The notes under the pieces are model-generated. The model had not been told where the DNA came from. It did no database searches and worked only from the letters and a program-made list of their open reading frames with translations. From positions 31,891,554-31,955,553 of the forward strand of contig NC_054704.1 of NCBI RefSeq assembly GCF_016097555.1: a stretch of DNA of 64,000 nt. Reading direction: 5' to 3'. A program made the position numbers and the translations under genes. Origin of the DNA: Gigantopelta aegis (taxonomy: Eukaryota; Mollusca; Gastropoda; Neomphalida; Peltospiridae). Shown here piece after piece: positions 12,601-24,542 of this stretch (within the stretch, counting starts at the first letter, position 1; each line of letters begins with the position of its first letter).

Positions 12601-15600
12601 TTAAAACTTGAACTTCACGATTATGGGAAGTTTATTCACGCAGACATACTACTAGTATTCCGACAAATGTTTTAGACTGATTTTTAGATACTTGGATGTT
12701 CAGCAAACCAGTAAATTTTTTAAAGAAATGTGCACGGATCGCTGGATTGCCTATAATTTTATAAATGTTCAAAACGTGCAGAAAGTACTCGCCCTCTCTC
12801 TCAATGAGAGTAAAGATTCCAACGAACGAGTTAATAAATACTATTCCGACAGGTGATCGGTCTTCTGACTATCATAATTTTATTTCATTTACAGACAAAC
12901 TTCGATAACTTGATCTTGAAAGTGCTTTTCCAGACCATACACTAAAATTTCCAATTCCACAATTAAATGCCTTCTTAATTCATTGCAATATTTTACACCG
13001 ATATGTAAATCAATAATTACTAAAATGTCCCATGAAAGTATTAAAACATCACTCGATAAAAACATTTGCCTGTAAATAGCAGTGACATCATGAAGGGAAC
13101 TCTCTTCTCAGAAACCTACCTACCACGAGAGAGACTTCCAGCACAAGTGAAAGTGGGACCGACAGCGACTGCCAGGCTCAATTATCATGTGATTCTTCTT
13201 TCAGTGGTGAATAGTGTAGTAATGACGACTGGACTAATATTTGTGCAACACAACAAATAATGCTGTATCAGTTCGAACCTGGAACATCTTCCAAAGAACC
13301 ACCGGCCTGACATGATGAAAATGGTTGTGGAGACGGCTTACCACTAATTTACAACTTTTATTCTTGTTTTGTTCTTTAGCTTTTCGTGCAAATTATTTTG
13401 CTACACTGTATAGTTAATATTTTTGCAAATACTCTTAAGAAATCAAATAGCAGAGCTGCCAACACAGAACTGAAAATGATACCTAAATTCGGGGGGAACA
13501 TTTTCATCACCCTTTGGCTCTCTTGGTTCTCGTGGAGGTTGTCTTCTTGGTGGTCGCCTATCGGTCTCATTGTCTCTAATTTCACGAGGCTCTCTGTTTT
13601 GTCTGCCACCACGGCCACCTCTTTCTGGTCTTGCTGAATTTGGTTTGTCTGCAAAAAAAAAAAAAAAAAAGGTGGAAATTAGCCATTTAATAATATATCA
13701 GATTTTGTTTGTTCTGTACAGCTGGCATTATTTGACCAATAGCATAACCACTTTTATTTTTAATTTGTAAATTCCTACAACAATTTTTATTTTTATTTTT
13801 AATTGAATTTTCAACATGGTCCATTTGAATTACTGGATACGGCCAAGATTGTTATTCCATAATACTCTAAAATACATCACAGAGCTCTCAGCATCTACAC
13901 TATCCCAACATCCCATGCTGGCTTATTTCTAGGGCATATTTTTTTCTCAGCAGCACATATTTGTTTTGACCTGCTACTTAAAGAAAACAGTAGGCCATAT
14001 TTTACTTCCTATTTAGAGCCCTTGACATGATCCATTACCGTATTTGACCGGAAATAAGCCCATGTCTTTGAATAAGCCCACCTCCGTTTTGGTAGCATTT
14101 AAGAAATTAGGCCCTCATTCGTAAATAAGCCCACCCCCAACTTCGTCACCTTATAAATAACATGAAATTTCAAGTTTGCTCAAAGTTCATTTAAAAGGTC
14201 ATACCTCCTGCAGATAATGAAACACAAATGTAACACAATATTTTACCACCAGTGAGATTTAGCAGTCTAACAATAACAGTGTGTAACATTGTTTTCAATT
14301 TCATGCCTGCAGTATTTCTCTGAAGTATCCAAGCCCAAGTATGAACTAAAAACCAATGTCTATTTTTACCACCACACTGGGTCCGCAGTTAATGCTAATT
14401 AAGCAAATACCTTATTCTGACTGGCTAAGAACAATGACCTTAGATTGATAATTCTTTGTAGTGTAAGCTGGCTGCCGGTGTCAGAAACGTGTGTATACAC
14501 TATTGAGTTTGTTGTTAATTGCTGTTGTTTTAAGTCTTCTCAGTATTAAATTTTGGAGGTAAATAAACAGCACTGGTAAGTAAGTGTAACATAGAAGGTG
14601 TTTCTGATAATTAGATACTAGTAAAAAAAAAACAATTTAATTCATAAACAATTATTATTTATTAATAACAAATGGAACACTAATTAATAGATGTGCTACT
14701 GAACGTTTTTTGTTTTCTTCCTAGTTCATTTAAGTATTATTATTTATTTTAATTATTATTATTAAAAACATTTTCAACAAAACTGGCGCCTTGTCTGGGA
14801 ATAAGCCCACCCCATGCTAAGCTCACAATGAGTTGTCTTGGCCCCCTGGGCTTATTTCCGGTCAAATACGGTATTACAGATTTTACTTTTTCTTATTTTC
14901 TGTGACAGTTCATTGTTAGTTATTTATCTCTGCATTCCTGTCAGTCACCCAAATCAAAATAGGCATTGATTTTAAAGCTGCACGCCCTAGTTCCATCCAG
15001 CAAAAATAAATTATAATTTGGTTGATCTACAAATCTGTAACACACTTAGATCACGTTTTTATCAAATGGAGTGAAAAAGCAGGTTTTATATCGATAAATA
15101 CCATGGGAATCCCCATGTCCCAATTGCTTGAAATAATTTTGAAAGTTAGTATTCTGATGTCACCGGTAGACGTCGCTCGAAGCACAACAATGCCTACGTC
15201 ATGACAAATTTCACAGAGTGCGCACAGACTTGGGATGCGTTCCTTTCACCTCTCCTGGACATGTTCCAACTGTTCTGTCCTGGTTGTATCCCCTCTCCAG
15301 ATATCGTAAGACTTAGCAAAATTATTGGTTTTAAGGGTTTGTAACGTTTTGTATTAAGATACTTACTTGTCTGAACTTTATTGTTACTGAAAATGTTCAA
15401 TTACTGTGAAGAAAAATCTCACAAATGAACAACAAGCAAACGACAACAAATCGGATGTTGATTGCGCGAACCGTGCACGAGAAAACAAACCGTACCAAAA
15501 TGACAACGGTCACGTGGTATACCAACGTCTGACATTGAAATGGGAATATCCCCTCTAAAAATAGATTAGACCTTGTCTGCTCGGAAAGAGTTCCTTATTT

Positions 15601-18102
15601 TCCCCACTATTGGGGTACTGAATTAACCATATCAACTGGGTATTGCATTAAACACTACAAACAACGTTTTATAGAACAAGTTGTTTTAAAAGATATTGTA
15701 TATAACTATCGCTAATCCTAACCTTAAAGGTAGGGTCAACTCCAACAAGAGCCTTGTGTGTTAGAAAGATGCATACCCGGACCACCAACACATACGGACA
15801 CTTTAGCAAATGAAAAACGCATAATTTTAGAGTTAATAAAAAACCCATGATTATTCCTGCTTACTGGGGGCAGCCATTTTGTTTCGTTTTTGTGACGTCC
15901 GGTGGGATAGCTTGGGGCGAAGTGACGTCAGCTCCTGACCATCTACTGTATGTACAGTGTAAACAAAAGCAGTAATTTTCTACAAGGCGCTTCTCTTTGA
16001 TCAACCTGACTTGTAAAACAGCATAAATGACGTAATAATATAATAAACTATTTAACTAAATATATTTCAAGTTGCATTAACGGAACAAAATGGGGTTATA
16101 GTATTTTTCTGTTTAATAATCCAAAGGAAAAATGTACACTATTACGCCTATTGATATGCTACGTTGGAGCAAAAACGACAACCCATGATACACAAGTCGG
16201 CAAGTGATAATTTTCTTTTCTTTGGAACTACGTAATTGGTCAGTTCTGTGGTTGTAGATGGAAAAGTCTACTTAATCAATAGTTTTACAGAACTATTTAC
16301 AGTAATAAACCATGTCCATTACAATTTTAGGGGCGACAGGTAATATTCCACAATACCGGTATGTATTTTGTGTCTAGACAGCGTCAATTAATTGGCTTGT
16401 CTGGTTACCAATCAAATACACACCTGCCAATCAGAAATCACAGGTAGAAGCAACTAACAGCATAGACCACTTAACTAAGAAAACACTCTGTGTATCATTT
16501 CAGTACGTAGGTTAATGCATGGGAAAAACATTGTTAATTGTTTCGACTTGTGTAGCCACTTTGACAATGGTATTTTATTTTGTATTGAAAAATAATATAT
16601 ATATATAGTGCTGGATATACTTACTGTTGGCTTACTGGGATGTGTATTATTACAGAACATTGCAATGTAGGACTGTTTATTATCCCGCAAAAACCAGGTA
16701 GATTGCGTTTTTCTAGTTCTAAGGCTCATTCCTGACGTGACGCGTTAAGTATTACGTAACCACCAGCTCGCCAGAGGGCATACTCAATGAGATGGTACAA
16801 AATGACTGCGCCCGTTATATATAATAGTCGTCACATTTAACCGTTTTATTAATTAACTATACGATTATACGTGTTGATATTAAGCAATAATGTGCATTAT
16901 ATATCATTAAATATGCATACCAGGCCAAATGCCGTAATTGTCCTCTCCTTTAAACTAATTGTAACAAATATTTCTTTAAAATCGTTATGGGGAAAATAAC
17001 AAACTCATGCCAGAAAATCTTATAGGCCTAATTTATATTATTTTGGCAAGAGCTCCACCCGTTCCCCCCATCATTTATAATAGTTTAGGGTTAGGGATAG
17101 AGTTAGGGTTAGGGCCCCATGCCCCACTTTTCTATATATACCCCATCAAAAAATCCCTCTTTAGATCGATAACTAATGGGGGGAACGGGCGGTACACTTT
17201 CCATTATTTTATTACCATTTACAAAATATGGATTCCAAGTGACATTACAGTGAGATTTGCAGTCAAATCATGGGTGCAAAAAGCAAGTCGACCAGAGTGA
17301 TAGTATTTATAGTCCGTCACATCATTCTATTAATATGTTTTTTGTAAATAATTTCTATTTGGTTTGATGTAAGAAGTAAAGTAAAAAGTGTTTTGGAAAT
17401 AACAAAGAAATAGGCCTAGCCGCCTACGAGTGTACAATTTACAAATCAATCCGCTAGGAAATAAATGTGTAGTAAATTACATAGTATGAAAAAAAATACG
17501 ATCCATGTGGCCGTGACACTGTGGGATGGACTAGGTCATATATAGTATATAATATAGCATGCTACAACTTTGCACATGTAGGCCCTATGTGACATCACTT
17601 CTTAAATAACGTCAAATTTGGGCCAACTAAAGCCTAGTAAAGGTTTGGGGCTAAAGTGCCTATAGGAAGTCCCAGCTGCAATATTACACATTAGTTTTTA
17701 AATAACATCAATTTTGGTCGACTCATGCAAACCGTATGGTTGCAAACAAAATGTATCACGCTTTACTTGCTAACACGCAAATAGACATCGGACCGATTAT
17801 GCCATGTTGCTCCCAGTGTTTGGGATTATGTTCCAATTCAGATGACAAGACATTTGCAACGACACATTCATGTTATTGCATTTACCTTCCTTCTTTGTCA
17901 CTGTCGTTTCAGCTTGCTTATTTTTTGCATCAACTGGAGGTGCAGACTTTTTTGCGTGCTTATTTTTAGCTTTCTTATCGGTTTCGTCCTTCTTCTTCAA
18001 CTTGGCCTCCTCTTGCTGTTTGAGGATTTCATATGGATCCTCCTCTTCATCGTTCAAAAATTGGTATTTGTTAGAAACTGCTATGCCGTATTGGATGTCC
18101 AT
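15..18102 (-). CDS. SERBP1: SERBP1/HABP4-family RNA-binding protein, 5' part (five coding exons, continues beyond left edge)
   Basis: Coding exons in transcript order: 17886-18102, 13483-13648, 11002-11229, 5998-6069 and 15-92, all with GT-AG borders and compatible phases, giving 253 codons before the window ends at a donor at 14. Exon 1 has the family N-terminus (NKYQFLNDEEEDPYEILK, like the NRFDQLFDDESDPFEVLK of human SERBP1) followed by a lysine-rich stretch. Exon 2 is Arg/Pro rich. Exon 3 encodes an RGG box of about 60 residues ending in DFDRHSGSDKT, and exon 4 encodes GGGARNWGTFKDDM; both match the conserved HABP4/SERBP1 core. Family members bind mRNA and idle 80S ribosomes, in cytoplasm and nucleus. 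The ATG at 18100-18102 was chosen because it directly precedes the conserved N-terminus; another in-frame ATG lies 27 nt upstream. In exon 4 the donor after 5998 is required, since the alternative two bases earlier gives an immediate stop. The C-terminal part lies outside. Whether it should be named SERBP1 or HABP4 is open, as invertebrates usually have one gene. Confidence 0.9.
366..422 (-). repeat. SINE 3'-tail fragment
   Basis: The bases ggaaatgttttatttaacg and the following cattttatttacggttatatggc match the tail of the longer SINE copies at 21402-21894 and 48461-48793. Only the tail is present, just outside the hAT element. Confidence 0.7.
1171..3810 (+). pseudogene. Decayed hAT transposase of the ZNF862-like type
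   Basis: Reading starts with MSQFSIFTKCGEKRKRD, a usual hAT N-terminus, then a TTF/BED-like zinc-binding part (WLEYSEDEDVMFCRICKKF and a later HFRLDTIRAHETSSVHREC). A DDE-region block follows (LLADGSTDRS, FVDIVELEHAHAD, VNFDGANVMQGLKTRVVAKF, PIHCVAHKRELAILDAV). It ends at a donor-like CAG|GTATGT near 2337, and coding resemblance resumes after a TAG acceptor near 3166 (HWLANKDRAIKVVRKNYKAL) and again near 3550 (LFQKDxL-like and PTVVGENMAKFMKEY). There are frame changes around 1790-1880 and stops in the later exons, so it is not functional as read. Similarity to ZNF862/KIAA1586-type proteins reflects their origin from hAT transposases. Confidence 0.75.
2863..3000. repeat. Interspersed repeat family R copy 1 (TAGTCCATCCCACA end)
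   Basis: The stretch tagtccatcccacaaggaa, ttttttcatataatgg and aacacaaaaatagtgttttt recurs, diverged, at 17330-17545, 38490-38720 and 47800-47960. It looks like a short non-autonomous element; the copy at 38490-38720 shows the best paired ends (AGTGGTATATGCTATCC versus AGTAGTATAATCCATCC). Confidence 0.5.
4347..4534. mobile_element. Small TA-flanked MITE nested in the hAT element
   Basis: The left end TACTACTCAACTTTCA and the right end (inverse TACTATTCAACTTTCA) form imperfect inverted repeats of about 25 bp; the element is 188 bp. The terminal TACTACTCAA resembles the end of the Tc1-like element at 33117-34718, suggesting a Tc1/mariner-type mobiliser (inference). Confidence 0.65.
7525..9047 (+). 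mobile_element. Tc1-like DNA transposon 1, nested in the Mutator-like gene
   Basis: The ends TACTGAAGGCCAAAAGAAAC (left) and its inverse (right, about 9026-9047) are near-perfect inverted repeats with TA at the borders, the Tc1/mariner target. The 1.5 kb element interrupts the Mutator-like reading between GVKEI and the LGYLGDGDSK segment, so it is the younger insertion. Confidence 0.88.
7798..8791 (+). pseudogene. Tc1-like transposase (DD34E), broken
   Basis: Begins MPRLTPKQRGRALGMIQMG (first helix-turn-helix), shifts frame around 7890, continues HRVSRRTVARRLRTHGI (second HTH) and the DDE domain: LFTDESRF (first D), [18 protein letters not shown] (second D) and FPIEHLWDVLDRRV (E), ending GGHTRY with TAA at 8789. 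The D to E spacing is 34 residues, as in Tc1-type enzymes. At least two frame shifts and one internal stop make it inactive. Confidence 0.85.
9871..11001. other. Intronic sequence with nothing recognised
   Basis: Remainder of SERBP1-like intron 3 between the Mutator-like relic and exon 3. It is AT-rich with short random ORFs and no paired terminal repeats that I could see. Confidence 0.5.
11230..13482. other. SERBP1-like intron 2, no gene recognised
   Basis: AT-rich intron. A short self-complementary stretch around 11365-11395 (GGCGAGATGTCTCGCC) is the only compact structure noticed. No coding match on either strand. Confidence 0.5.
14038..14871. mobile_element. TA-flanked MITE with perfect 25-bp TIRs
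   Basis: The left end CCGTATTTGACCGGAAATAA (continuing GCCCA) is matched exactly and inverted at the right end, and TA flanks both sides (14036-14037, 14872-14873). It is 834 bp with no transposase ORF and repeats of 'aataagcccacc' inside the left part. TIR perfection suggests fairly recent activity. It lies in SERBP1-like intron 1. Confidence 0.85.
15728..16949 (+). mobile_element. TTAA-flanked (piggyBac-type) MITE, copy A
   Basis: TTAA occurs at both borders (15724-15727, 16950-16953). The ends AGGTAGGGTCAAC and, inverted, AGGAGAGGACAATT form imperfect terminal repeats. A second copy lies inverted at 56663-57729, sharing for instance GCAGCCATTTTGTTTCGTTT near 15872, GTTACGTAA-type sequence near 16757 and ATTAAGCAATAATGTGCAT near 16882. 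No transposase ORF is present. Confidence 0.8.
17055..17193. mobile_element. Short hairpin MITE with CCCGTTCCCCCCAT ends
   Basis: CCACCCGTTCCCCCCAT at the left is mirrored by ATGGGGGGAACGGGCGGT at the right, enclosing about 100 bp with short GTTAGGG runs. It could fold into a stem-loop. Confidence 0.6.
17330..17545. repeat. Interspersed repeat family R copy 2
   Basis: Inverse-oriented relative of 2863-3000 and 47800-47960: it contains tttggtttgatgtaagaag, gtagtaaattacatagtatg and tgtgggatggacta. Confidence 0.55.
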
Positions 18103-18566
18103 TGTTCCTCTTTTCCCAGAGGATTGCAATGGATTTCACGGCCTTTCCGATATTAGACTTCAGAACGTACAAAATGGCGTGCTTCCCGCACAAATTAGCG
18201 CATGCTCTGTGAGCCAGTCGTGTGATGTCACGGAGCCAAAAATGGCTTTGGTGGCGGGAAGTACCCCTACCTAGTAGTATAGTTCCATCTGTCGAATTGC
18301 ATACATATTATATTTACTGCCATTGTAAATACAAATGGTGAAACATACTGTTTTTACAACAAAATTACGGGTGGGGGGAGAGGGGCACTACAAATATGAA
18401 AGCACAAATAAATAAATTTTTATTCCTATGGCCAACATCAAAGGCTAATTGATATCTATTTTTAGTAACATTTGCAGGTATGAACTTGAAGCATAGTTTT
18501 ATTTACAACAGGGTTAAAATACATTCTTACAGGTGATGTTATACATAAGAGAACACCAGACGCACC
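18103..18566. promoter_or_regulatory. Putative bidirectional promoter between SERBP1-like gene and ZNF367
   Basis: Only 464 bp separate the two divergent start codons. The stretch 18170-18260 is locally GC-richer and contains matches to common TATA-less promoter motifs: CAAAATGGCG (YY1-like) at 18170, GCGCATGC (NRF-1 half site) at 18198, TGATGTCA (CRE-like) at 18223, AAAATGGCT near 18239 and GGCGGGAA (E2F-type) at 18253. No TATA box stands out. The clustering is seen directly; factor binding is inference. An E2F-like site would fit the known E2F link of vertebrate ZNF367. Confidence 0.6.
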
Positions 18567-21500
18567 ATGCATCCTTTAACGTGGACTGAGGAAATTCGTT
18601 CTTATCAGTTTCCCGCAGATTTAACATCCAGTTTTAGTGATGATGGGGACGATTCCGAGGGAGGGTCCAGCCAAGACCACAATGGCAAAGATCTGTCAAA
18701 ACGGGGTAGGCCCAGGGCAGATGCCATTTCCTCGTTAGTGCAAGAAGGATCATCGTCGGGTAACGCAATACGGTGTCAAATATGCAGCAGAGTATTTCCA
18801 CGAGAAAAATCACTCCAGGCTCATTTGCGAACACATACAGGCAAGTATATTATACAGCTACATTTTAATGGTTAAAACATCAAACTGGCTTTTTCATAAT
18901 CTAGCTGGAATTTAACAGATGTACATGATACTTAATGTTTTTTTGTTTATTATTGTATCAAGAATATTGCACCAATATTTAATTTATTACCATATATCTG
19001 TGTGTTATTAGTATATATGTTTAATAATGTTAACACTTGCAGTATATTCTGGTTTATTAATCTGATCGACAGTATTTGTAACGTGTACCTACAGTTAATA
19101 TCTGTATGGCTATTTAACTGAAGAAATTCGGATAAAACGTAATGCCATATTTTGGGTACATTTTATTGTAACATAAATATATTTATAATGTTCTGTTAAT
19201 ATGCACATGTGTATTATGTTGTTAACAATAATGCATGGAGAGTGTTTGATTGTACAAAATCCATAATGAGTGGTTTAAATGGCCATTTTCTGGCATATTT
19301 CCAGACTGGTGGTAGTCCCCAGATTCGGTATTCTAGCTATATTGATTACGGCACTTAATCGATACTGTTGTATACATTCAGCGACCTGAAACAGTTACTA
19401 CTGTAGTTCTCTATAATTTATTGCGCGTTCGTCCGTTTTATTAATTAATTTTAATAATTGTTTTAGTGGCCTGTTGTTTTTGCTTGTTTCAATTTTTAAT
19501 TTTAAAAAGAAAATAATATAAATTCGATATTATGTTATTGTAGTTTAATGAGGGTGTTTACGGGTTTTTGTTGTTGATTTTAATCTGTACTACCTATTAT
19601 TGCAGGCCCGTAGGAACGATATCTGAAGGGGGTACGACCTCTAGTGTGTGTGTGTGTGTGGGGGGTGGGTGGGTGGCAGTCTCGAGTGACGGAACTGCAC
19701 ATTTTTATTTTTATGAGGACACACAACGTTAATTTTCATCCTCAAGCCAGGGTTACAGCCACACACACACACACACAAGTTCCTACGTGCCTGAACTGTG
19801 TATGATGCGTTCACATCTTCATATATAAACAATTAACATTAGGATGTGTTATCTTAAGACATGATCACACGAGGTTTAATGTGTTGCAGGATCGGTTATT
19901 TTCTGTTCTCCGAGCCATTGTTCTCGATGTTTCTGAGCCTTTGTTCTAGATATTAGAAGTCGTGGCATGTGCTGGCCTGTGTCATAATTTTGTCTTTCTT
20001 TTTAACAATGTGTTTGCACTTAACCATGTAAGTAGCCTATTTTAACTACTACATGTATGTTTGATATCCAACAGTTATTTTGACACTTGTTACTTATATA
20101 AACATTTTTAAGGTTCAAGTATGCCTGTTTGGGGTTTCTTGGAATTATCTGCCCAAGACATATAAATTCCATTGACATTTAGTGTTAGAATACTAATGCT
20201 AATAATATATATGTATGTATGTGTGTATGTATGTATGTATGTATTGATGTATGAATATCTATATATTGTACGTTTGTCGAGGTTGACTGTTACATACATA
20301 GATATTAACGCACTGGTGCAGGGGATAATTAAATCCTTTCTGGCCTCACAAATTGTTCCATGCCGTTGCTGGGACTCGAACGCGTGGCACCGAATCGCCC
20401 GCAAATTGCAAGACTAACCACGATGCGCTCTGAGCTATTGAGGCATCCATGTATGTTTATGTATGTATGTATTTATGTATATATAACTTTATTTACTTTT
20501 TTGGCCACCTTTCGGCGACATCAGAAAAACATAATAATTTTTATATATTATAAAAAAAAAAAATGTACAGTATAATGTCTTTAAAATTGTTTTAAATACA
20601 CGTATATATTGCACGCACGCATACACACACACATCCGCGTATGTTATGTCATGTTTACTTCGACAGCCTGTTCAAACATGCGTATATATACATGTAAATA
20701 TATGAACCCAGTGTCACGAATGTGTTCCAACATATTTGTATACAGACCTACCTATATTGCTAAGGACACGCCCCCTTTAGCAACCACCAACAAATTAGGG
20801 TGCATACGATTGCCTTCATTTGAATAATTCATTCATAGGTCGTTACTAACTGTTGTGTTGTATACCTTTAACCGTTAAAGGGAATCAGGACTTGACTGGA
20901 CTCGCTCTCTGGGTCCCAAGCAACAGCTATAGATTGTTATAAAGCGGGCTGACAATAGGCGTCTCGAATCAAAACGCAGCCCATTTACAGCTTTTATAAT
21001 AATTGTTTGCGATACACTTTGAATTAAAAAAAAACGGTTTGGCTTTGTGTTATATAGCCTTGTTCAGTGACGGATTCAGGGGTAGGGTTATCTTGAAGTG
21101 TGCACGTCCTGTCGTGGGCTGTAAATGCCTCAAAATCCAATGCGAATTTTAATCACACATACACAATATATCCGATAATGTAAAACATATGTATACTTCA
21201 GCGAGTAACATACCCCCCCCCCCCCCCGCATTTCCCGAAACACACACGCACACACACAACTCACAGTGAATCTACTCAAGTTTTTAAGAACACCGATACG
21301 TTTACAGGCAAAGAGTTGCTGGAATATGTGGATATTTGGTTCGTTTACATAGTTTATTAAGATATTTGTGTCTTTCTACAGTCAATTGTGTATATAATGA
21401 AGAAGGAAGGAAATGTTTTAGTTAACGACGCACTCAAAACATTTTATTTACGGTTATATGGCGTCAGACATATGGTTATGGACTACAGATATTGAGAGAG

Positions 21501-22449
21501 GAAACCTGCTGTCGGTACTTCATGGGCTACAGTGGCGGATCCAAAAAATCCTTCTTTTTTTTCTTTTTCTTTTTTCTTTTTTTTTGGGGGGCGGGGGGCA
21601 GTGTCATGAGGTGGAATGCCAAGGGAACTTTGGGAGAGGTTTGGAGGTGGATCGCAAAATTTATTTTAATATATAATAAAATTATAACTCTGGGCTACTC
21701 TTTTTTCTTAGCAGCAAGGTATCTTTTATATGCACCATCCCACAGACAGGATAGTACATACCACGGCCTTTGTTACACCAGTTGTGGAGCACTGGCTGGG
21801 ACGAGAAATAGCCCAATGGGTCCACAGACGGGGATCGATCCTAGACCGACCGCGCATCAAGCGAACGTTTTACCACTGGGCTACGTCCTGCCCCACATAT
21901 GAATAAATAACGAAATTCATCTTCCAACAACATTAAGTATTACAATATGTGCAATTTTTATTTTCACATACAACATTTGTACACCATCCTCTTTTAAATG
22001 GTAAAAGTAATTAGAAATATGAAATTAAAACAAAAAATGGTATACATCGTTTTATCCAGGATAGTAAAGTATCATTTTAAATCCAACGTTTCTTTTAATA
22101 TTCTATAGGTTATGCCTTTAGATGTAAAAATGTCACTTTTGAATTTCCAGTCTCGTTCAGTTAACTACTTCTTTTAACTAATTCACTGATTTAAATGTTT
22201 GCTGGTCCCAAATATTATTCAGGTTGATAAAATATATCTCTGATATTTGTAATCCATTCATAGTTTGTGGCAGATTAAAAAAAAAAGATATAATAATTGG
22301 TAAAATTATACTGATGGCTTTAAACTTTTATTTGTCAACAGTTAACAACGCAATTCGTAAATATATTAATAAAGATAATTGTGTTCTTCCAAACGCACCA
22401 TACAAAACACACACACACACACACACACGCACGCACGCGCACGCACACA

Positions 22450-22511
<62 letters not shown>

Positions 22512-23318
22512 TTTTCTTCACAGGTGCTATATATCGTAGGAATTGGATATGAATATTTTGTTACAATATAATTTTCATGACAGAATTCACAGCCGTAAAG
22601 TAGTATACGAACTAATTGTATCGAGCAATTTTAATCGATGTTCAATTGACAAAGTTCGATAAATTTCTTTAAGATGTAAACCATAGCTTTTCTGGCTAGT
22701 TGTGCTAATTTTTTCTTGCATAAATGATATTTGTTACTTTTATCAAAACAAATTCTTAAATATGTATATATTCATTTATATATTTACTAATTCTTACAAT
22801 AAGAATCTAAAATATTTTGAAGTCCATTTTTATTTCTTGTCGGTAGTACCGTATCGCTGCATACAACATATCAAACATAGTTAATCCATATTGATATTAG
22901 ATGTCGAAGTCAAAAGCATTAATACTAATATCCTTACATTGTCGGAGTTGTAAAAAGTCTTCCAAGTCATTTAGATTTCCCTGTCTCACTCCTATATAAC
23001 ATATAAAAAATTCTGACAAATTGCTATCTTTAAATCATTTAAGTCTATCGCCATGTTCTTAATACTATACTGAAAGGCGTACATTTCGTAATGTGCATTT
23101 CACTGAATATTTTCTTAAGGAAATGTCATATTAAATATATTAAGCATGCGGACGAATGACATATAGGTAACAACTGTAAATGAAAGAGGATTTTGTTTAA
23201 ATCAGATTGATTCACTTGTTTCCCTATGAAAGCACCCCCTCCCCCACCTGCCTTTTTTATGCTACGATATGTAATGATGAAAAAAAATGTTTTATTGCGG
23301 AAGAAAAAAACAACAAGC

Positions 23319-23349
<31 letters not shown>

Positions 23350-24500
23350 GTTCAAACACATTTTAGTCAATTGTTTTCCCAATTTGAACACTGAATATCT
23401 TTTTTCAGGTCCATTGTTACTCGTATCTTATTTGTCCGAATGCTTAATATATAAATTATATGACATGTCTATAAGAATATATTAGTGAAATACCAATTGC
23501 GTTACTTATGCCTCTCAGTATACAAAACAGTGGCATAGCTACCCCCTCCCACGCACATTTATTGTGTGATTGTTAACACGGATAATAAGCTTAATTAATT
23601 AATACGTGTTTATGTAACCCAGATTAGCGAGTACATGTATATGGCTAAAGGGATATATCGAATGATGCGTACGACGATAAAAAAATTAAAGATTCATGAT
23701 CATATAGACCATAGTTGCGGATGTTATATTTCGATATTTTTATTTCTAACCCCACCCACTTGTTTAAAATGCCCCCCAGGGTGATATTCGCCACGGGCAT
23801 TTAATGTTATCTGCCCATATTGATATTATGAATGAAACAATTAATGAATTAATGAATGTTTAACGACACCCCAGCACCAACATAGAGATCGGCTTTATGT
23901 TTTAGGTAACATTAGAGATTACTACAGCCATTGACCATAACAGGCTTGATCACTTGTTTTAACAATAATCCTGCTCTACATTATTCAATGTAATGAAAGC
24001 GTCGTTAGCCAGCAGCGTTTTCTTGGCCAATGCAGGGTCCGTGGGGGACAGTAGGAGGGGGTGTATTTTCAACCATCATTCGATGGCGAGTGCCCTCCCC
24101 CCACCAGACAGATTAGGGCCCTTTTGGGCTTTCAAATGTCCACTCCCAGGAAATCACACTGACTGCTAGTTGTTTCCAACACAACTTCAAAAAGCAGATT
24201 TAAAAGAAACTTAAACGTGTCTTTTTGTTTCCATCTATAATGCGTTCGCTGTCGGTTTCATTGGTGTTTATTTCATTAGCCGGCGTGGAATTGGTCATTA
24301 CTGTGAAGCAGCCAACAATCACGAAGTATATTTTTTGCACAATTATGTTCCTTTCAACGGAGGTGTAGGGAAATATGTATAAGCTACTCCTACCGATAAA
24401 TGGCAATGGATCTTTTTCATGCACTTCCCGATATAGTGAAGTGTTAATTACTAGTCAGGAGCCGTTAAAATATTACGTTATGCTATTTTGGTCAAAATTA

Positions 24501-24542
<42 letters not shown>

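Noticed and set aside
17087-17113. Interstitial telomere-like GTTAGGG repeats
   Set aside because: Only a few imperfect units inside a short hairpin MITE; no telomeric array. Similar CCCTAAs at about 45911 lie in another MITE.
17797-18274. Plus-strand ORFs at 17842-18274
   Set aside because: Antisense to exon 1 of the SERBP1-like gene, which has conserved motifs and splice phase on the minus strand.
20360-20448. Possible tRNA gene on the minus strand
   Set aside because: Only promoter boxes are tRNA-like; the stems do not pair well and a SINE body follows.
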